Positions 39,803-49,072 of a stretch of 54,338 bases of DNA are shown piece after piece. Every line of letters starts with the position of its first letter. Within the stretch, counting starts at the first letter, position 1. The notes beneath the pieces are model-generated. The model was not told where the DNA came from. It saw nothing but the letters and a program-made list of their open reading frames with translations, and did no database searches. The DNA comes from Bacillota bacterium (GTDB taxonomy: Bacteria; Bacillota; Limnochordia; Darwinibacteriales; Darwinibacteriaceae): the NCBI GenBank assembly GCA_012838305.1, contig DUPN01000052.1, forward strand, positions 1 to 54,338, given 5' to 3'. A program made the position numbers and the translations under genes.

Positions 39803-40828
39803 CTAGGCCGAATCCCGCACCACCAAAGTGGCGGGAAGTTCTCGATGATCAGGGGTATCCCTTGATCCATACACCTGAGCGATTAACATTTGTACAGCGA
39901 TCTGTCCGAGTTCATAGATGGGCACAGCCACAGAGGTTAAGGCCGGATGGACACAACGACCCAGGATCGTGTCGTTGAAGCCGACCACAGCCACATCACG
40001 ACCCACCTGAAGACCCCGCTCCTGCAGAGCTTGCATGGCACCGATGGCGATAAGATCGTCGACAGCAAAGAGTGCACTAAAGGTCTGGTCGCGTTGGAAA
40101 ATTCTGTAAACAGCCTGGTACCCACCTTCCACAGAGAAGGCGGAGTGTTCCACCAGTTCCGGAGGGGACTCCAGATTATGCTCCCGCAAAGCGGCTTCAT
40201 AGCCCACCAACCGGTCGGCGCTGACCACATAGCGGGGATCCCCATCAAGGCAGGCAATACGGCGATGACCCTGGTTGATAAGGTAACGTACAGCCTTCTT
40301 GGCATCTTCGATATTGTCGTTATTTACCCAGCGAATGTTGTCCGCACCTTCATAGCGCCCGATCAGAACAAAAGGAAACTGATCACGGGCCAAGCGTGGT
40401 ATAAGTTGATCGTCCCGATGAGAAGCTAAGAGTATGACCCCGTCCACCCTGCGCTGCCTGAGAAGGTTCAGACACTCCTCGTCCTCCTGTTCAAACGTCT
40501 TGCTGGTAGACAACACCAAATTGAGCCTGTGTTGATGGGCCACAGAGGAAATGCCTTGAATAACCGCGGGAAAAAACGGATTAGCGAAATTCTCTTCCGT
40601 CAAGCGGGAGCGAATAAGTCCGATGCTGTTGCTGGTTTGATTGACCAGACTACGGGCGATGGCATTGGGATAATAACCAAGCTCCGCCATGACGGCACGA
40701 ACCTTTTCCTTGGTGTCCGGGCTGATCCGGGGATGATCGGTGATAACGCGGCTCACTGTCGAGGGGGACACGCCCGCCCGTTTCGCCACATCCTTAATGG
40801 TCACGCTGGCCAAAGATACCACATCCAT
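39803..40828 (-). CDS. LacI/GalR-family transcriptional regulator
   Basis: A 341-residue repressor. The N-terminal helix-turn-helix T-I-K-D-V-A-K-R-A-G-V-S-P-S-T-V-S-R-V is at about residues 10-28, with the hinge N-A-I-A-R-S-L and a periplasmic-binding-protein-like effector domain. The ligand is unknown. No sugar transport or catabolic genes are nearby, so its targets are not evident. It is divergent from the FMN-domain gene with a spacer of about 83 bases and could control either. The start ATG lacks a strong ribosome binding site. Confidence 0.9.
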   Translation of the reverse strand: MDVVSLASVTIKDVAKRAGVSPSTVSRVITDHPRISPDTKEKVRAVMAELGYYPNAIARSLVNQTSNSIGLIRSRLTEENFANPFFPAVIQGISSVAHQHRLNLVLSTSKTFEQEDEECLNLLRQRRVDGVILLASHRDDQLIPRLARDQFPFVLIGRYEGADNIRWVNNDNIEDAKKAVRYLINQGHRRIACLDGDPRYVVSADRLVGYEAALREHNLESPPELVEHSAFSVEGGYQAVYRIFQRDQTFSALFAVDDLIAIGAMQALQERGLQVGRDVAVVGFNDTILGRCVHPALTSVAVPIYELGQIAVQMLIAQVYGSRDTPDHRELPATLVVRDSA

Positions 40829-40911
40829 TGCAGTGCGCAGTTAACGCCAATGTAATACGACAAAACTAAGCCTGATTCCTTCCTCCACTACCTATCTTGG
40901 GAGGTGTTCTT

Positions 40912-42270
40912 CTGTCCAAGTACACATCAAAACTCTTCGTGGGGACACTAGGCCTTGTGGGTGGACTCTGGGGACTTCGTTTCCTGATCACCCAAGCCAG
41001 CCGCTTCAGTCTGAAGATCCTGATGACCGATCCCTATCTAGAAAATCTGACGGAACTAATCTCGGCGACCAAACGCACAGGGGCCCAAAACATCCTGGAA
41101 GCAAATCTCCGTGCTCAAAGGGCCGAAGTCCTGAAGCGTCCTTTGGGCTCTCCTCGTAAGTTTATGGGATTCGATGGGTTGATGTTTGTCTCCGCCCATC
41201 TCGACCGGCTGCCCCTTCCCCATACAATCCCGGTACACACAGAAGTCGTGATTGGACCTAAAGCGCCTAAGCCACTGAAAGTCGGAACGCCCTTAATGGT
41301 CTCGGGTATGGCCTATCAAAAGGCCCTGTCGGAGAGAATGAAGTACGCCCTGGCTTTGGGCAGCGCCAAGGCCCAAACCTCAACGAATACAGGAGAAGGT
41401 CCCTTCCTGCCCAAAGAAAGAGAACTGGCTGACCGACTGATTGTCCAATATCCCCGCATACCCCTCCATCGCACACTAGAGATGCTGGCTCAGGCCGATG
41501 CCCTCGAAATCCAGTTCGGCCAGGGAGCAAGTGCAGGAAGTGCCCAGGCCCCCTATCCGCACCTCGTCCAGACCGAACTGCCTGCTTTGCGCGGGGCCAG
41601 CGATCTTCCCAACATTGTTCGCTTCCTGAAGGAAGCGGGGCAAGGGGTGCCGGTGGGAGCCAAATTCTCCTTCGCAAACAACCTGGAGCGGGAAATCGAC
41701 CTCTGTCTGGAAGCAGGTGTGGACTATTTAGCCTTGGAAGGGGCGGAAGCCGCCACTGTACAGGCGCCCCCTATCTTGGAGGACGATTTCGGTCTACCCA
41801 CGATTATGGGCCTGTCTAGGGCGGTCAGACACCTCCGAGCCAGAGGCGTGCATGGCGAGGTAAGTTTGATAGTCTCGGGCGGCTTTGTCTCCCCCGGTCA
41901 GTGCCTGAAGGCCTTGGCACTAGGGGCCAATGCCATCTATCTAGGGACAATGGCTCTTTTTTCGGCCAACCACACCCAAGGATTAAAGGCGGTGCCGTGG
42001 GAACCCCCCACCGATGTGGCCGTCTACGGAGGCAAAGCCAGTAGGAGGTTTAACTGGCAGCTCGGTGCCAAACATCTGGGTAATTTCTTAATCTCCTCCA
42101 CTGAAGAGATTAAGGAAGGAGTGCGTGCTCTGGGTAAACATGCACTGCAGCAAGTTGATTCCTCTGATCTAGTGGCCCTAGATGAGCTCACCAGCCAGGT
42201 AACAGGAGTTCCCTTAGCCTATGGACGTAGAGAGAAGGTACGCGCCACGGTCTTGTCTGGAGGGAAGTAA
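40912..42270 (+). CDS. FMN-domain glutamate-synthase-like protein without Fe-S cysteines
   Basis: About 452 residues. An N-terminal hydrophobic helix is followed by the FMN-binding TIM barrel of glutamate synthase (GltB/YerD family). Typical segments are I-V-S-G-G-F and K-A-L-A-L-G-A-N-A-I-Y-L-G-T near 335. The Cys loop that binds the 3Fe-4S cluster in GltB is replaced by a Cys-free stretch (A-L-F-S-A-N-H-T-Q-G-L-K-A-V-P-W). So it is a divergent subgroup of unknown reaction. GGGAGG lies seven bases before a CTG (40912), making a CTG start the best fit. The TTG at 40897 would overlap the site. It converges with the next gene over 52 bases. Confidence 0.78.
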   Translation: MSKYTSKLFVGTLGLVGGLWGLRFLITQASRFSLKILMTDPYLENLTELISATKRTGAQNILEANLRAQRAEVLKRPLGSPRKFMGFDGLMFVSAHLDRLPLPHTIPVHTEVVIGPKAPKPLKVGTPLMVSGMAYQKALSERMKYALALGSAKAQTSTNTGEGPFLPKERELADRLIVQYPRIPLHRTLEMLAQADALEIQFGQGASAGSAQAPYPHLVQTELPALRGASDLPNIVRFLKEAGQGVPVGAKFSFANNLEREIDLCLEAGVDYLALEGAEAATVQAPPILEDDFGLPTIMGLSRAVRHLRARGVHGEVSLIVSGGFVSPGQCLKALALGANAIYLGTMALFSANHTQGLKAVPWEPPTDVAVYGGKASRRFNWQLGAKHLGNFLISSTEEIKEGVRALGKHALQQVDSSDLVALDELTSQVTGVPLAYGRREKVRATVLSGGK

Positions 42271-43904
42271 AAGAGAATTTGCTCCGTTCCCCTGCTGAAG
42301 TGCAGCGTCTCCACGAAGATCCTGCGGCCCATTTCCCGAGGACCAAGGCCTTGCAGCTCCGGCAATATCTGCAGAAGCCGGCCGGACTGAATCAGTTCGT
42401 TTTCCAAACGGCGATCACTGCGCCCTCCCATCCACTTCGGCGTGGCCTGGCGCGGTTCGTTCTTGCGGAAATCATAGCAGAGCCAGGGCAGCAAATCCGG
42501 CTTCTCGTCCCTGAACAACTCCCAGAGGTTGCGGCAAAGCCCGAGTAAAGAATGGTTCAGCCAATTGTATCCAGCCTGCTCCCATCGTTTGGCCAGTTCA
42601 TTGAAGAATGCAAAGGGAGAAGACCCCTCTGCCAGGAGATAGGCTAAAGAATGGGCAAAGCGGGGCCCATAGTACTTGTCCACAAGATCTTCAATGACCT
42701 TCAGACGGGATAGCTCTGCAAAGGACATGTCCTTGGTGGACAAAACCTCATAGGGTGCCTCTTTCGTATAGACACAGCCAAAGCTATCTGCCCGCTCTCG
42801 GAGAGCGGATCCCCGCAGCAGCTTGAGAAACCCAAGGTGAATGCGGTCGGGCCGGAGAGCATATACAAAATCGAAGGATTCTCCAAACCTCCAAAAACCC
42901 TCTTCGGGCAGACCCGCAATCAGGTCCAGGAGGACTCTGACTGTGGTCTCGCTTTTAAGAAACAAGACAACCTCCCGCAGCCGATCCAAATCTGCGCGGC
43001 GGGAAACGGCCTCCAGAGTCTCCTCGTTGGTAGACTGAACACCAATCTCGAACTGAAAACGATTTTCCGGCGCCCTGCGCAAGAGCTCCAGGATCTCGTC
43101 TGTGAGAATATCGCCGCTTACCTCAAGCTGGAACCGTGTTTCGGTCTCCAGCTCGAGCATGAATTTCAGGAGCTCGAAAGCTCGCCGAGCATCGTAGTTG
43201 AACGTACGATCCACAAAGCGAACCTGTTCTACGCCAGCATCCGCCAAAAGCTGGAGTTCTTCCATCCATCTCTGATCAGGGAACTTGCGCACTCGTCCCA
43301 TCACCGAGGAAAGGCAATAAGCGCAGGCATAGGGACATCCCCGGGTCGTCTCGTAATAGACAATCTTATTTTGCAGTTCGCCGAGGTCACCAGCATAAAT
43401 AGGGGGAATGGCAGATAGGTCCAGAGGTTCCTGGCGATTGACCACGATCTTCTGACCCTGCCTGTAAACGAGTCCGGGAACAGTGGCGAGCATCCCTGGC
43501 CCGGGAGCGCCTCCGCTTTGGCTAAATACCTCCAAAAAACGCCGCAGGGCTTCCTCCCCTTCACCCGCAATTAGATAATCGATGGCTGGATGATGTTCTA
43601 ACCAGTACTCCAGGTCAAAGGAAACCTCAGGACCGCCCAGGATAATCGTGGTCTCGGGACACACTTTCCGCAGATTACGAGCTAAGGGAAGCACCAACTC
43701 GATATTCCAAATATAGCAGGAGAATCCTACTACATCCGGTTTCCTGGACGCCAACTCTGCCAGAATGGCATGGGGTTCCTGGTTGATGTTAAACTCCAAG
43801 GTCTCCAGATCGGGAAACTGGGGTTGGCAATAATGCTTGAGGTAGCGTAGGGCGAGACTGGAGTGACTGTATTTCGCATTGAGGGCCACCAGCACACAGT
43901 TCAT
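42219..43904 (-). CDS. Radical SAM protein with cobalamin-binding domain
   Basis: 561 residues. The N-terminal B12-binding-like domain (L-V-A-L-N-A-K-Y-S-H-S-S-L and I-I-L-G-G-P-E-V-S) is followed by a radical SAM barrel with C190-x3-C194-x2-C197 (R-G-C-P-Y-A-C-A-Y-C). A long C-terminal extension (about 380-561) matches the DUF4080 pattern. The reaction is not known. The ATG at 43904 is chosen because of a GGGAGGTAGCGTC leader; the frame extends 31 codons further upstream. It lies 13 bases after the nucleoside kinase gene. Confidence 0.87.
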   Translation of the reverse strand: MNCVLVALNAKYSHSSLALRYLKHYCQPQFPDLETLEFNINQEPHAILAELASRKPDVVGFSCYIWNIELVLPLARNLRKVCPETTIILGGPEVSFDLEYWLEHHPAIDYLIAGEGEEALRRFLEVFSQSGGAPGPGMLATVPGLVYRQGQKIVVNRQEPLDLSAIPPIYAGDLGELQNKIVYYETTRGCPYACAYCLSSVMGRVRKFPDQRWMEELQLLADAGVEQVRFVDRTFNYDARRAFELLKFMLELETETRFQLEVSGDILTDEILELLRRAPENRFQFEIGVQSTNEETLEAVSRRADLDRLREVVLFLKSETTVRVLLDLIAGLPEEGFWRFGESFDFVYALRPDRIHLGFLKLLRGSALRERADSFGCVYTKEAPYEVLSTKDMSFAELSRLKVIEDLVDKYYGPRFAHSLAYLLAEGSSPFAFFNELAKRWEQAGYNWLNHSLLGLCRNLWELFRDEKPDLLPWLCYDFRKNEPRQATPKWMGGRSDRRLENELIQSGRLLQILPELQGLGPREMGRRIFVETLHFSRGTEQILFYFPPDKTVARTFSLRP

Positions 43905-43917
43905 GACGCTACCTCCC

Positions 43918-45573
43918 TTACTCAAAGCAGGAACCGCCAATGAACTCCTGCAGGAGAGAGTTGCAGGGGATGGCGGACCAGTCCTCCACGGCGACAAAAT
44001 GCTGCAGGAAACGGAGCATACGCCGGGCTTCGGAGTATTGTGGCTCCCCAGGCGTGATCTCTCTTAGCAGCTCTTCGGCCAAGGGTTTCAGTACGGCCAG
44101 TTCATAGACCAAAGTAGAGTTAAACATGACGTCCGCGCTCTCCTGGAAGGGAAAGATGTGGCGGTGTTCACCCCTGGTGACGGAAGGCCAGCGTTCAATG
44201 GTCGCCCGGGCATCAAGCCCACGAAACTGATTATCCCGAATCATCCGCCGCAACATGCGTACATCGGTAGTGGAGATCCTGGTATGATGGTCTAGGTTCA
44301 GGTTTGTCAGCGCAGAGATGTAGATCTTGAACTTCCGGCCCTTTGGAATCGAAGCGGTTAGCTTATCATTGAGCCCATGGATCCCCTCGACAATGATGGG
44401 CTGATCCGAACGTACTTGGAGTGTCTTGCCATTCCACTGCCTTCTGCCCGTGGGAAAGTGAAACGTCGGTACTTGCACCGCTTCCCCTTGAATCAGCTTG
44501 GTGAGATGTTCGTTGAACAGCTCCACATCGATGGCCTCCAGGGCCTCAAAATCGGCGTTGCCATCCTCATCCAGAGGCGTGAGATGCCGATCGACGAAAT
44601 AGTCATCCAAACCAATGGCCACGGGCCACAAGCCGGCCACCCGAAGTTGAACCGTGAGCCGCTGGGCAAAGGTGGTCTTTCCCGAACTGGACGGACCGGC
44701 AATTAGAATGATGCGCAAACGATCCCGTTCCTTGGAGATCTGTTGGGCGATATCGCGGATCTGATTCTCATGGTACGCTTCGGAAATGCGCACCAAGTCG
44801 CCAAAGCCACCGTCCCTGATACAATCATTGAGGGCTGGTACTGTAGGAATGGAGATGTTGTCCTGCCATCGTTCTGCCTTGAAAAACTCATTAAAGAGCT
44901 TGCCTTGTTCCACATACTCCCGGATCTGGGTGGGATGGGCTCGGCGAGGGTATTCCAGAATGAAGCCGGGCAGGTAATAGCGGAGTTTAAAATACTTGAG
45001 ATAACCGCTACTGGGCACTAACATGGTCCGCAGAGAATCATGAAACCCGCCAAATCTGTACAGGACGACTTCATCCTCACTCTGCTGGCTCAAGAGACGA
45101 AGTTTGTCCTCCAAACCCTGTTGAGAATAGATCTGTTTCGCTTCGTCCATGGACACTAAGCGCCTCTCAAAGGGGATGTCTTCCTCTACAAGGGCATGCA
45201 TGCGCTCTTCGATGGCCCGGATGTCCTTTTCAATAACGGGTTGGGTGTGGTCAATCTCACCATAAAGACCATTACTTAGGGCATGTTTCACATGCACAGT
45301 GCAGCCTGGAAGAACTTCTAGAGCAGCTCGGACGAACAAAAAGACCAAACCCGCCCGATAGGCGCGCATGCCGTCCTCTGAATCGGTGTGGAGAAATTCG
45401 ACGCGGCAGTCTTCGACCAGGGGGAACTGAAACCCCATCGTATCGTTATTCACCCGAGCCACCACCGCCCCTTTTGCCTCTGGGACCATTGCAGCAACAT
45501 CTCCCAATGGTGTTCCTACGGGAACTCGAAATTCCCTCTGATCGACTTGCACTAAAATCTGTTCACTTCCCAC
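43918..45573 (-). CDS. TGS-domain nucleoside/uridine kinase-like protein
   Basis: 551 residues in three parts. An N-terminal TGS domain (residues 4-63) and a threonyl-tRNA-synthetase-like second domain (70-240, with H-x3-H-type H-V-K-H near 94-97) precede a P-loop uridine kinase domain. That domain has G-P-S-S-S-G-K-T at about 293-300 and D-D-Y-F-V-D near 321. This architecture is known in Bacillota and Thermotogota, annotated as nucleoside kinase; the purpose of the synthetase-like half is not settled. It starts at GTG after GAGGAGG. Confidence 0.88.
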   Translation of the reverse strand: MGSEQILVQVDQREFRVPVGTPLGDVAAMVPEAKGAVVARVNNDTMGFQFPLVEDCRVEFLHTDSEDGMRAYRAGLVFLFVRAALEVLPGCTVHVKHALSNGLYGEIDHTQPVIEKDIRAIEERMHALVEEDIPFERRLVSMDEAKQIYSQQGLEDKLRLLSQQSEDEVVLYRFGGFHDSLRTMLVPSSGYLKYFKLRYYLPGFILEYPRRAHPTQIREYVEQGKLFNEFFKAERWQDNISIPTVPALNDCIRDGGFGDLVRISEAYHENQIRDIAQQISKERDRLRIILIAGPSSSGKTTFAQRLTVQLRVAGLWPVAIGLDDYFVDRHLTPLDEDGNADFEALEAIDVELFNEHLTKLIQGEAVQVPTFHFPTGRRQWNGKTLQVRSDQPIIVEGIHGLNDKLTASIPKGRKFKIYISALTNLNLDHHTRISTTDVRMLRRMIRDNQFRGLDARATIERWPSVTRGEHRHIFPFQESADVMFNSTLVYELAVLKPLAEELLREITPGEPQYSEARRMLRFLQHFVAVEDWSAIPCNSLLQEFIGGSCFE

Positions 45574-45577
45574 AATA

Positions 45578-46009
45578 TTACCTCCTCAAGTACTTGGTGC
45601 GCGAATAAACCCGAAACGTGGAACTGGTGATGATGATGCCCGCTGCCACCGCACCTGCCATTAGAATGGTTGAGACCAACAAACCCACAGCGTCAACGTA
45701 GTCCTGCTGCAAAAAGCTCAACATGGTTAAGTAGGCCTTACCTCCTGGCACTAAGGGTATCACACCAGGAATCAGGAAAACCAAGACCGGCTGCTGACGT
45801 CTTCGGGCGAGAACCTCACTGCATACGGCCACTGCAATGGCGGCCAGAAACACCCCCAAGAGTTCCCCTCCGCCTTGGCGCGCGCTTAAGGAGATGGTCC
45901 ACCCCAACGACCCCACTGCACCGGCATACATTCGTTGGGAAGCTGGCACGCGGTAGATATAGGAAAAGGTCAGGGCGCCCACAAAACCAGCAAGAATTTG
46001 GGTTACCAT
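45578..46009 (-). CDS. Threonine/serine exporter, small subunit (YjjB/ThrE_2)
   Basis: A 143-residue membrane protein with four or five helices and the ThrE_2 motif F-L-I-P-G-V-I-P-L-V-P-G near 78-89. It follows the large subunit by one base. Together the two halves make up a ThrE-type exporter of Thr/Ser, or possibly of other small molecules. Confidence 0.85.
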   Translation of the reverse strand: MVTQILAGFVGALTFSYIYRVPASQRMYAGAVGSLGWTISLSARQGGGELLGVFLAAIAVAVCSEVLARRRQQPVLVFLIPGVIPLVPGGKAYLTMLSFLQQDYVDAVGLLVSTILMAGAVAAGIIITSSTFRVYSRTKYLRR

Positions 46010-46010
46010 C

Positions 46011-46766
46011 TCATCGACCTCCCAAGCTTAACACAAGCGCCACCCCCGAGGCAATGGCTACGGATACAGCGAGGGCTTCTGCGCTGCGGCTTAACCCGGA
46101 GAGCAGCTCCCCACTAAGAAGGTCCCGAATAGCCGTGGTCATGGCCACACCGGGTGCCAAAACCATCACGGCCCCAAGTGTGATTAGGTTGGGATGCGTC
46201 GTCAGTAACTGCGATATTCCCAGGACAAGGCCAGCGGCCACGGCAGCCCCAAGGGCCGCCTGCAGAAACTTAGGAACCGATTGTCGGTGGAGAAAAGAAG
46301 TCACCATGAGTACGATAGCCCCCGTCACTCCAGCAAGCAAAGCATCAAACCATGTTCCCCCATACATGATGGTAAAGGCCATGGCCCCTCCTCCGCCAAT
46401 CAGCTGGCGCCGCAGGCTTTCCGGCGCACCCTGCTCTTGCAGTCGCTGCAGTTCTCTCCGGACTTCGTCCACGGATATGCGCTTGGCGGAAAAAGCTCGA
46501 CTGAGGGCGTTCACCTCTGCGATGGTGGCGAGGTTATTGTAACTTTGGCGAATGCGTCGAACCCTCGTGTACACCCTCCCATTGGGAGCATGCAGAGAGA
46601 TGAACAGACCCGTTGGAGTGGCAAAGCCCTCCACCTGCACAAAACCCGCCGCCTGACCCATGCGCTCCATGGTCTCCTCGACGCGGTATACTTCGGCACC
46701 ACAGGTCAACAGTAGCTCCCCCGCCAACAACACCAGACCGACCAATTGCTCCATACCCTTCATTCC
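46011..46766 (-). CDS. Threonine/serine exporter, large subunit (YjjP/ThrE)
   Basis: About 251 residues. The cytoplasmic N-terminal part carries L-L-T-C-G-A-E-V-Y-R-V-E-E-T and is followed by five or six membrane helices with L-A-P-G-V-A-M-T-T-A-I-R-D near 201-213. That is the ThrE motif for the first half of a split exporter. The start is uncertain between 46766 and 46757; the frame extends upstream to 46853 without a site. It is divergent from the M20 peptidase gene. Confidence 0.83.
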   Translation of the reverse strand, partial: GMKGMEQLVGLVLLAGELLLTCGAEVYRVEETMERMGQAAGFVQVEGFATPTGLFISLHAPNGRVYTRVRRIRQSYNNLATIAEVNALSRAFSAKRISVDEVRRELQRLQEQGAPESLRRQLIGGGGAMAFTIMYGGTWFDALLAGVTGAIVLMVTSFLHRQSVPKFLQAALGAAVAAGLVLGISQLLTTHPNLITLGAVMVLAPGVAMTTAIRDLLSGELLSGLSRSAEALAVSVAIASGVALVLSLGGR

Positions 46767-46838
46767 ATTTCGCCCTACTCCCTTAGAAGGAAATCCATTA
46801 CGTATGTTGAAATCCACAAGCCAAGGGAGGTTGATAGT

Positions 46839-47951
46839 GTGGAAATAAACCAACAGAGATTAGTGGACGAGTTCCTGGAACTCGTGCAAATTGACAGTGC
46901 CCCCAAGAACGAGCGGCTCATCGCCGATGCCCTCTTAGCGAAACTCCGATCCCTGGGCCTCACCGTCACCGAGGACGATAGCGGCGCCAAGATCGGCGGG
47001 AACGCCGGAAACATCCTGGGCGTTCTGGAGGGAGAAAAAGCTGCTCCGCCCCTGCTTTTCTGTGCTCATATGGATCGGGTGCATCCCGGTTTTGGCATCC
47101 AACCGCAACTTAAGGGCGGACTGATTACAAGTGATGGCACCACCATCTTGGCCGCCGATGATGTGGCAGGGATCGTGGCCATACTCGAAGCTGTGCGCAT
47201 CATGAAGGAGCAAGAGCTTCCCCATGGACGCATAGAAATCCTCTTCACAGTAGCCGAGGAAGGCGGACTGTTCGGAGCGAAGTCCTTAGATGCCTCTACA
47301 CTCCAAGCTAAGGCCGGTTTCTTCCTAGACTCGAGCGGCCCGGTTGGCTCCATCGTTGTTCAAGCGCCAGCTCAAAAGGGTCTCCAGGCAACGATCCATG
47401 GAAAAGCGGCCCACGCTGGTTTGGCCCCAGAAGAGGGTATTAGTGCCATCCTGGTCGCCGCCCACGCCATCACTCGAATGCAGCTCGGCCGCATTGATTC
47501 CGAAACAACCGCCAATATTGGAGTGATTCAGGGCGGAGCGGCCACGAACATCATTCCGGATCGGGTAGAACTGAAAGGGGAAGCCCGCTCCTTAGACAAC
47601 AGCAAACTGGATCAACAGATGGATCACATGGTGGATATGATCAACACCACCTGTGCTGAGCACCAAATAAAGGCCGATATCCAGGTCAGCCATAGCTACA
47701 GTGCCTTTAACCTCAGCCAGGATGATTATCCCGTGAAGCTCGCGGTGGAGGCTGCCAGAGCCCTGGGACTTGCTCCCCGTCTAGAGAGCACCGGCGGCGG
47801 CAGCGACGCCAATATCATCAATGGCTATGGAATCCCCTCGGTGGTGTTGGGCATGGGTTATAGCGATGTACACACCACCAAAGAATCCATCCCGGTCGAA
47901 CAATTGGCGGCTGCAGCCAAATACGTGCTCAGCATAATTGAAACAAGTTAA
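46839..47951 (+). CDS. M20/PepT-like aminopeptidase
   Basis: A 370-residue di-zinc peptidase related to tripeptidase T and YqjE. Metal and catalytic residues are H77-M-D79, A-D-D (107-108), E140-E141 (V-A-E-E-G-G), Asp near 173 and a final His in Y-S-D-V-H near 348. GTG at 46839 follows GGGAGG; the frame extends 31 codons upstream. Its end overlaps the ADH gene by four bases. Confidence 0.88.
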   Translation: MEINQQRLVDEFLELVQIDSAPKNERLIADALLAKLRSLGLTVTEDDSGAKIGGNAGNILGVLEGEKAAPPLLFCAHMDRVHPGFGIQPQLKGGLITSDGTTILAADDVAGIVAILEAVRIMKEQELPHGRIEILFTVAEEGGLFGAKSLDASTLQAKAGFFLDSSGPVGSIVVQAPAQKGLQATIHGKAAHAGLAPEEGISAILVAAHAITRMQLGRIDSETTANIGVIQGGAATNIIPDRVELKGEARSLDNSKLDQQMDHMVDMINTTCAEHQIKADIQVSHSYSAFNLSQDDYPVKLAVEAARALGLAPRLESTGGGSDANIINGYGIPSVVLGMGYSDVHTTKESIPVEQLAAAAKYVLSIIETS

Positions 47952-49057
47952 GATCGGGGGTCTGACCCCCTACTCAAAATCCTCGCTAAATCTTCCGCCG
48001 AAGGATCGCCCAAGGAATTCTTGATGTTCTTGGTTAACATAGCCTTCGTCACATAGTGTTCGATTGTCTCTGCACTTAGTTGCAGTGTTCCCCCAATCCC
48101 TGCGAACAACTCGTGCATGAGGCCGCCGAAGGCAGCTAACGAGGGCAGCTCCAGAAGCTCCAAGATGGTATCCACCCTTTCGGGCGCCACCGTCTTCGTG
48201 TATTCCAAGTAGGCTGGCATGCAGACCCCGTTAGCCCGGCCATGGGGCAATCCGTCATAGTAGGTCAAAGAATAGCCTAGGGCATGGACGAGCGCCGTGC
48301 CCGTTTGGGCAATGGCAATGCCCCCTAGGCTCGATGCCAGCAAGAGTGCTGCCCGCGCCTCGCGATCGATGACTTTTTTGCGTAGGGCGGGTATGGTAGT
48401 TCCCCACAGGGCAATCCCTTGGAGCGCAGGCAACTCACTGGCCTCTGTGGCCCTCTGGGACAGATAGCTTTCCACCAAATGGGACAGGGCGTCTACCGCG
48501 GTATCAATGGTGACATCAAGGGGTAGCGACTCTGTATACTTCGGATCTAAATAGGCTACTTGGGGGAATAAGTCCGGCCCGCCGAGGCCTTTTTTTGTTT
48601 GCTCTTCAGCAATGGTCAGAACCGCGTATTGCGTGACTTCGCTTCCGGTACCAGCAGTGGTAGGAATGGCCACGATAGGTAGAGCCCGGTTCTGCCAGCC
48701 GTCCTTGTACAGCTGGAGAGGATGGGCATCATTCACCGCCAAGACCGCCATCACCTTGGCTGCATCTAGCGGCGACCCGCCGCCAATAGCCAGGACATAG
48801 TCACAGCCCTCTTCTTTGGCCACTTTGCCGCCCTCGATCACCGTTTCAACGGAGGGATTGTTCTCCACCTGATCAAAGACGACGTATTCACCGGGAAGAA
48901 CGGACAAGACATCATCGAGAGCGCCACTGCGGCGCGCCGACGAGCGGCCGGTGACGATCAAAGCCTTCTTCCCCAAGGCCAGGCCTGCGCCGGCTTCCCG
49001 GACCACATCGGGTCCAAAAACCATCTTCGTTGGCATGAAAAAACTGAATTTGTTCAC
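47948..49057 (-). CDS. Iron-containing alcohol dehydrogenase
   Basis: A 369-residue group III ADH. The dinucleotide loop is G-G-G-S-P-L-D-A-A-K (about 93-102), with P-T-T-A-G-T-G-S-E near 133. Metal ligands lie in D-T-A-V-D-A-L-S-H-L-V-E, with further His in G-T-A-L-V-H-A-L and G-L-P-H-G-R-A-N-G. Likely an NAD(P)H alcohol/aldehyde reductase in fermentation, though the family also includes diol and hydroxy-acid enzymes. Its last codons contain one of the two 15-base palindromes. Confidence 0.92.
   Translation of the reverse strand: MNKFSFFMPTKMVFGPDVVREAGAGLALGKKALIVTGRSSARRSGALDDVLSVLPGEYVVFDQVENNPSVETVIEGGKVAKEEGCDYVLAIGGGSPLDAAKVMAVLAVNDAHPLQLYKDGWQNRALPIVAIPTTAGTGSEVTQYAVLTIAEEQTKKGLGGPDLFPQVAYLDPKYTESLPLDVTIDTAVDALSHLVESYLSQRATEASELPALQGIALWGTTIPALRKKVIDREARAALLLASSLGGIAIAQTGTALVHALGYSLTYYDGLPHGRANGVCMPAYLEYTKTVAPERVDTILELLELPSLAAFGGLMHELFAGIGGTLQLSAETIEHYVTKAMLTKNIKNSLGDPSAEDLARILSRGSDPRS
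47956..47970. repeat. 15-base palindrome GGGGGTCTGACCCCC, copy 2
   Basis: Identical to the element at 11114-11128. It lies within the last codons of the ADH gene (encoding R-G-S-D-P on the minus strand) and just beyond the stop of the M20 peptidase gene. Confidence 0.5.
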
Positions 49058-49072
49058 TTGCAGCTCTCCTTC

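Noticed and set aside
39803-40911. A LacI-type operator in the LacI/FMN-gene spacer
   Set aside because: A GTTAAC-centred near-palindrome is present but lacks the usual CG-centred LacI-family pattern.
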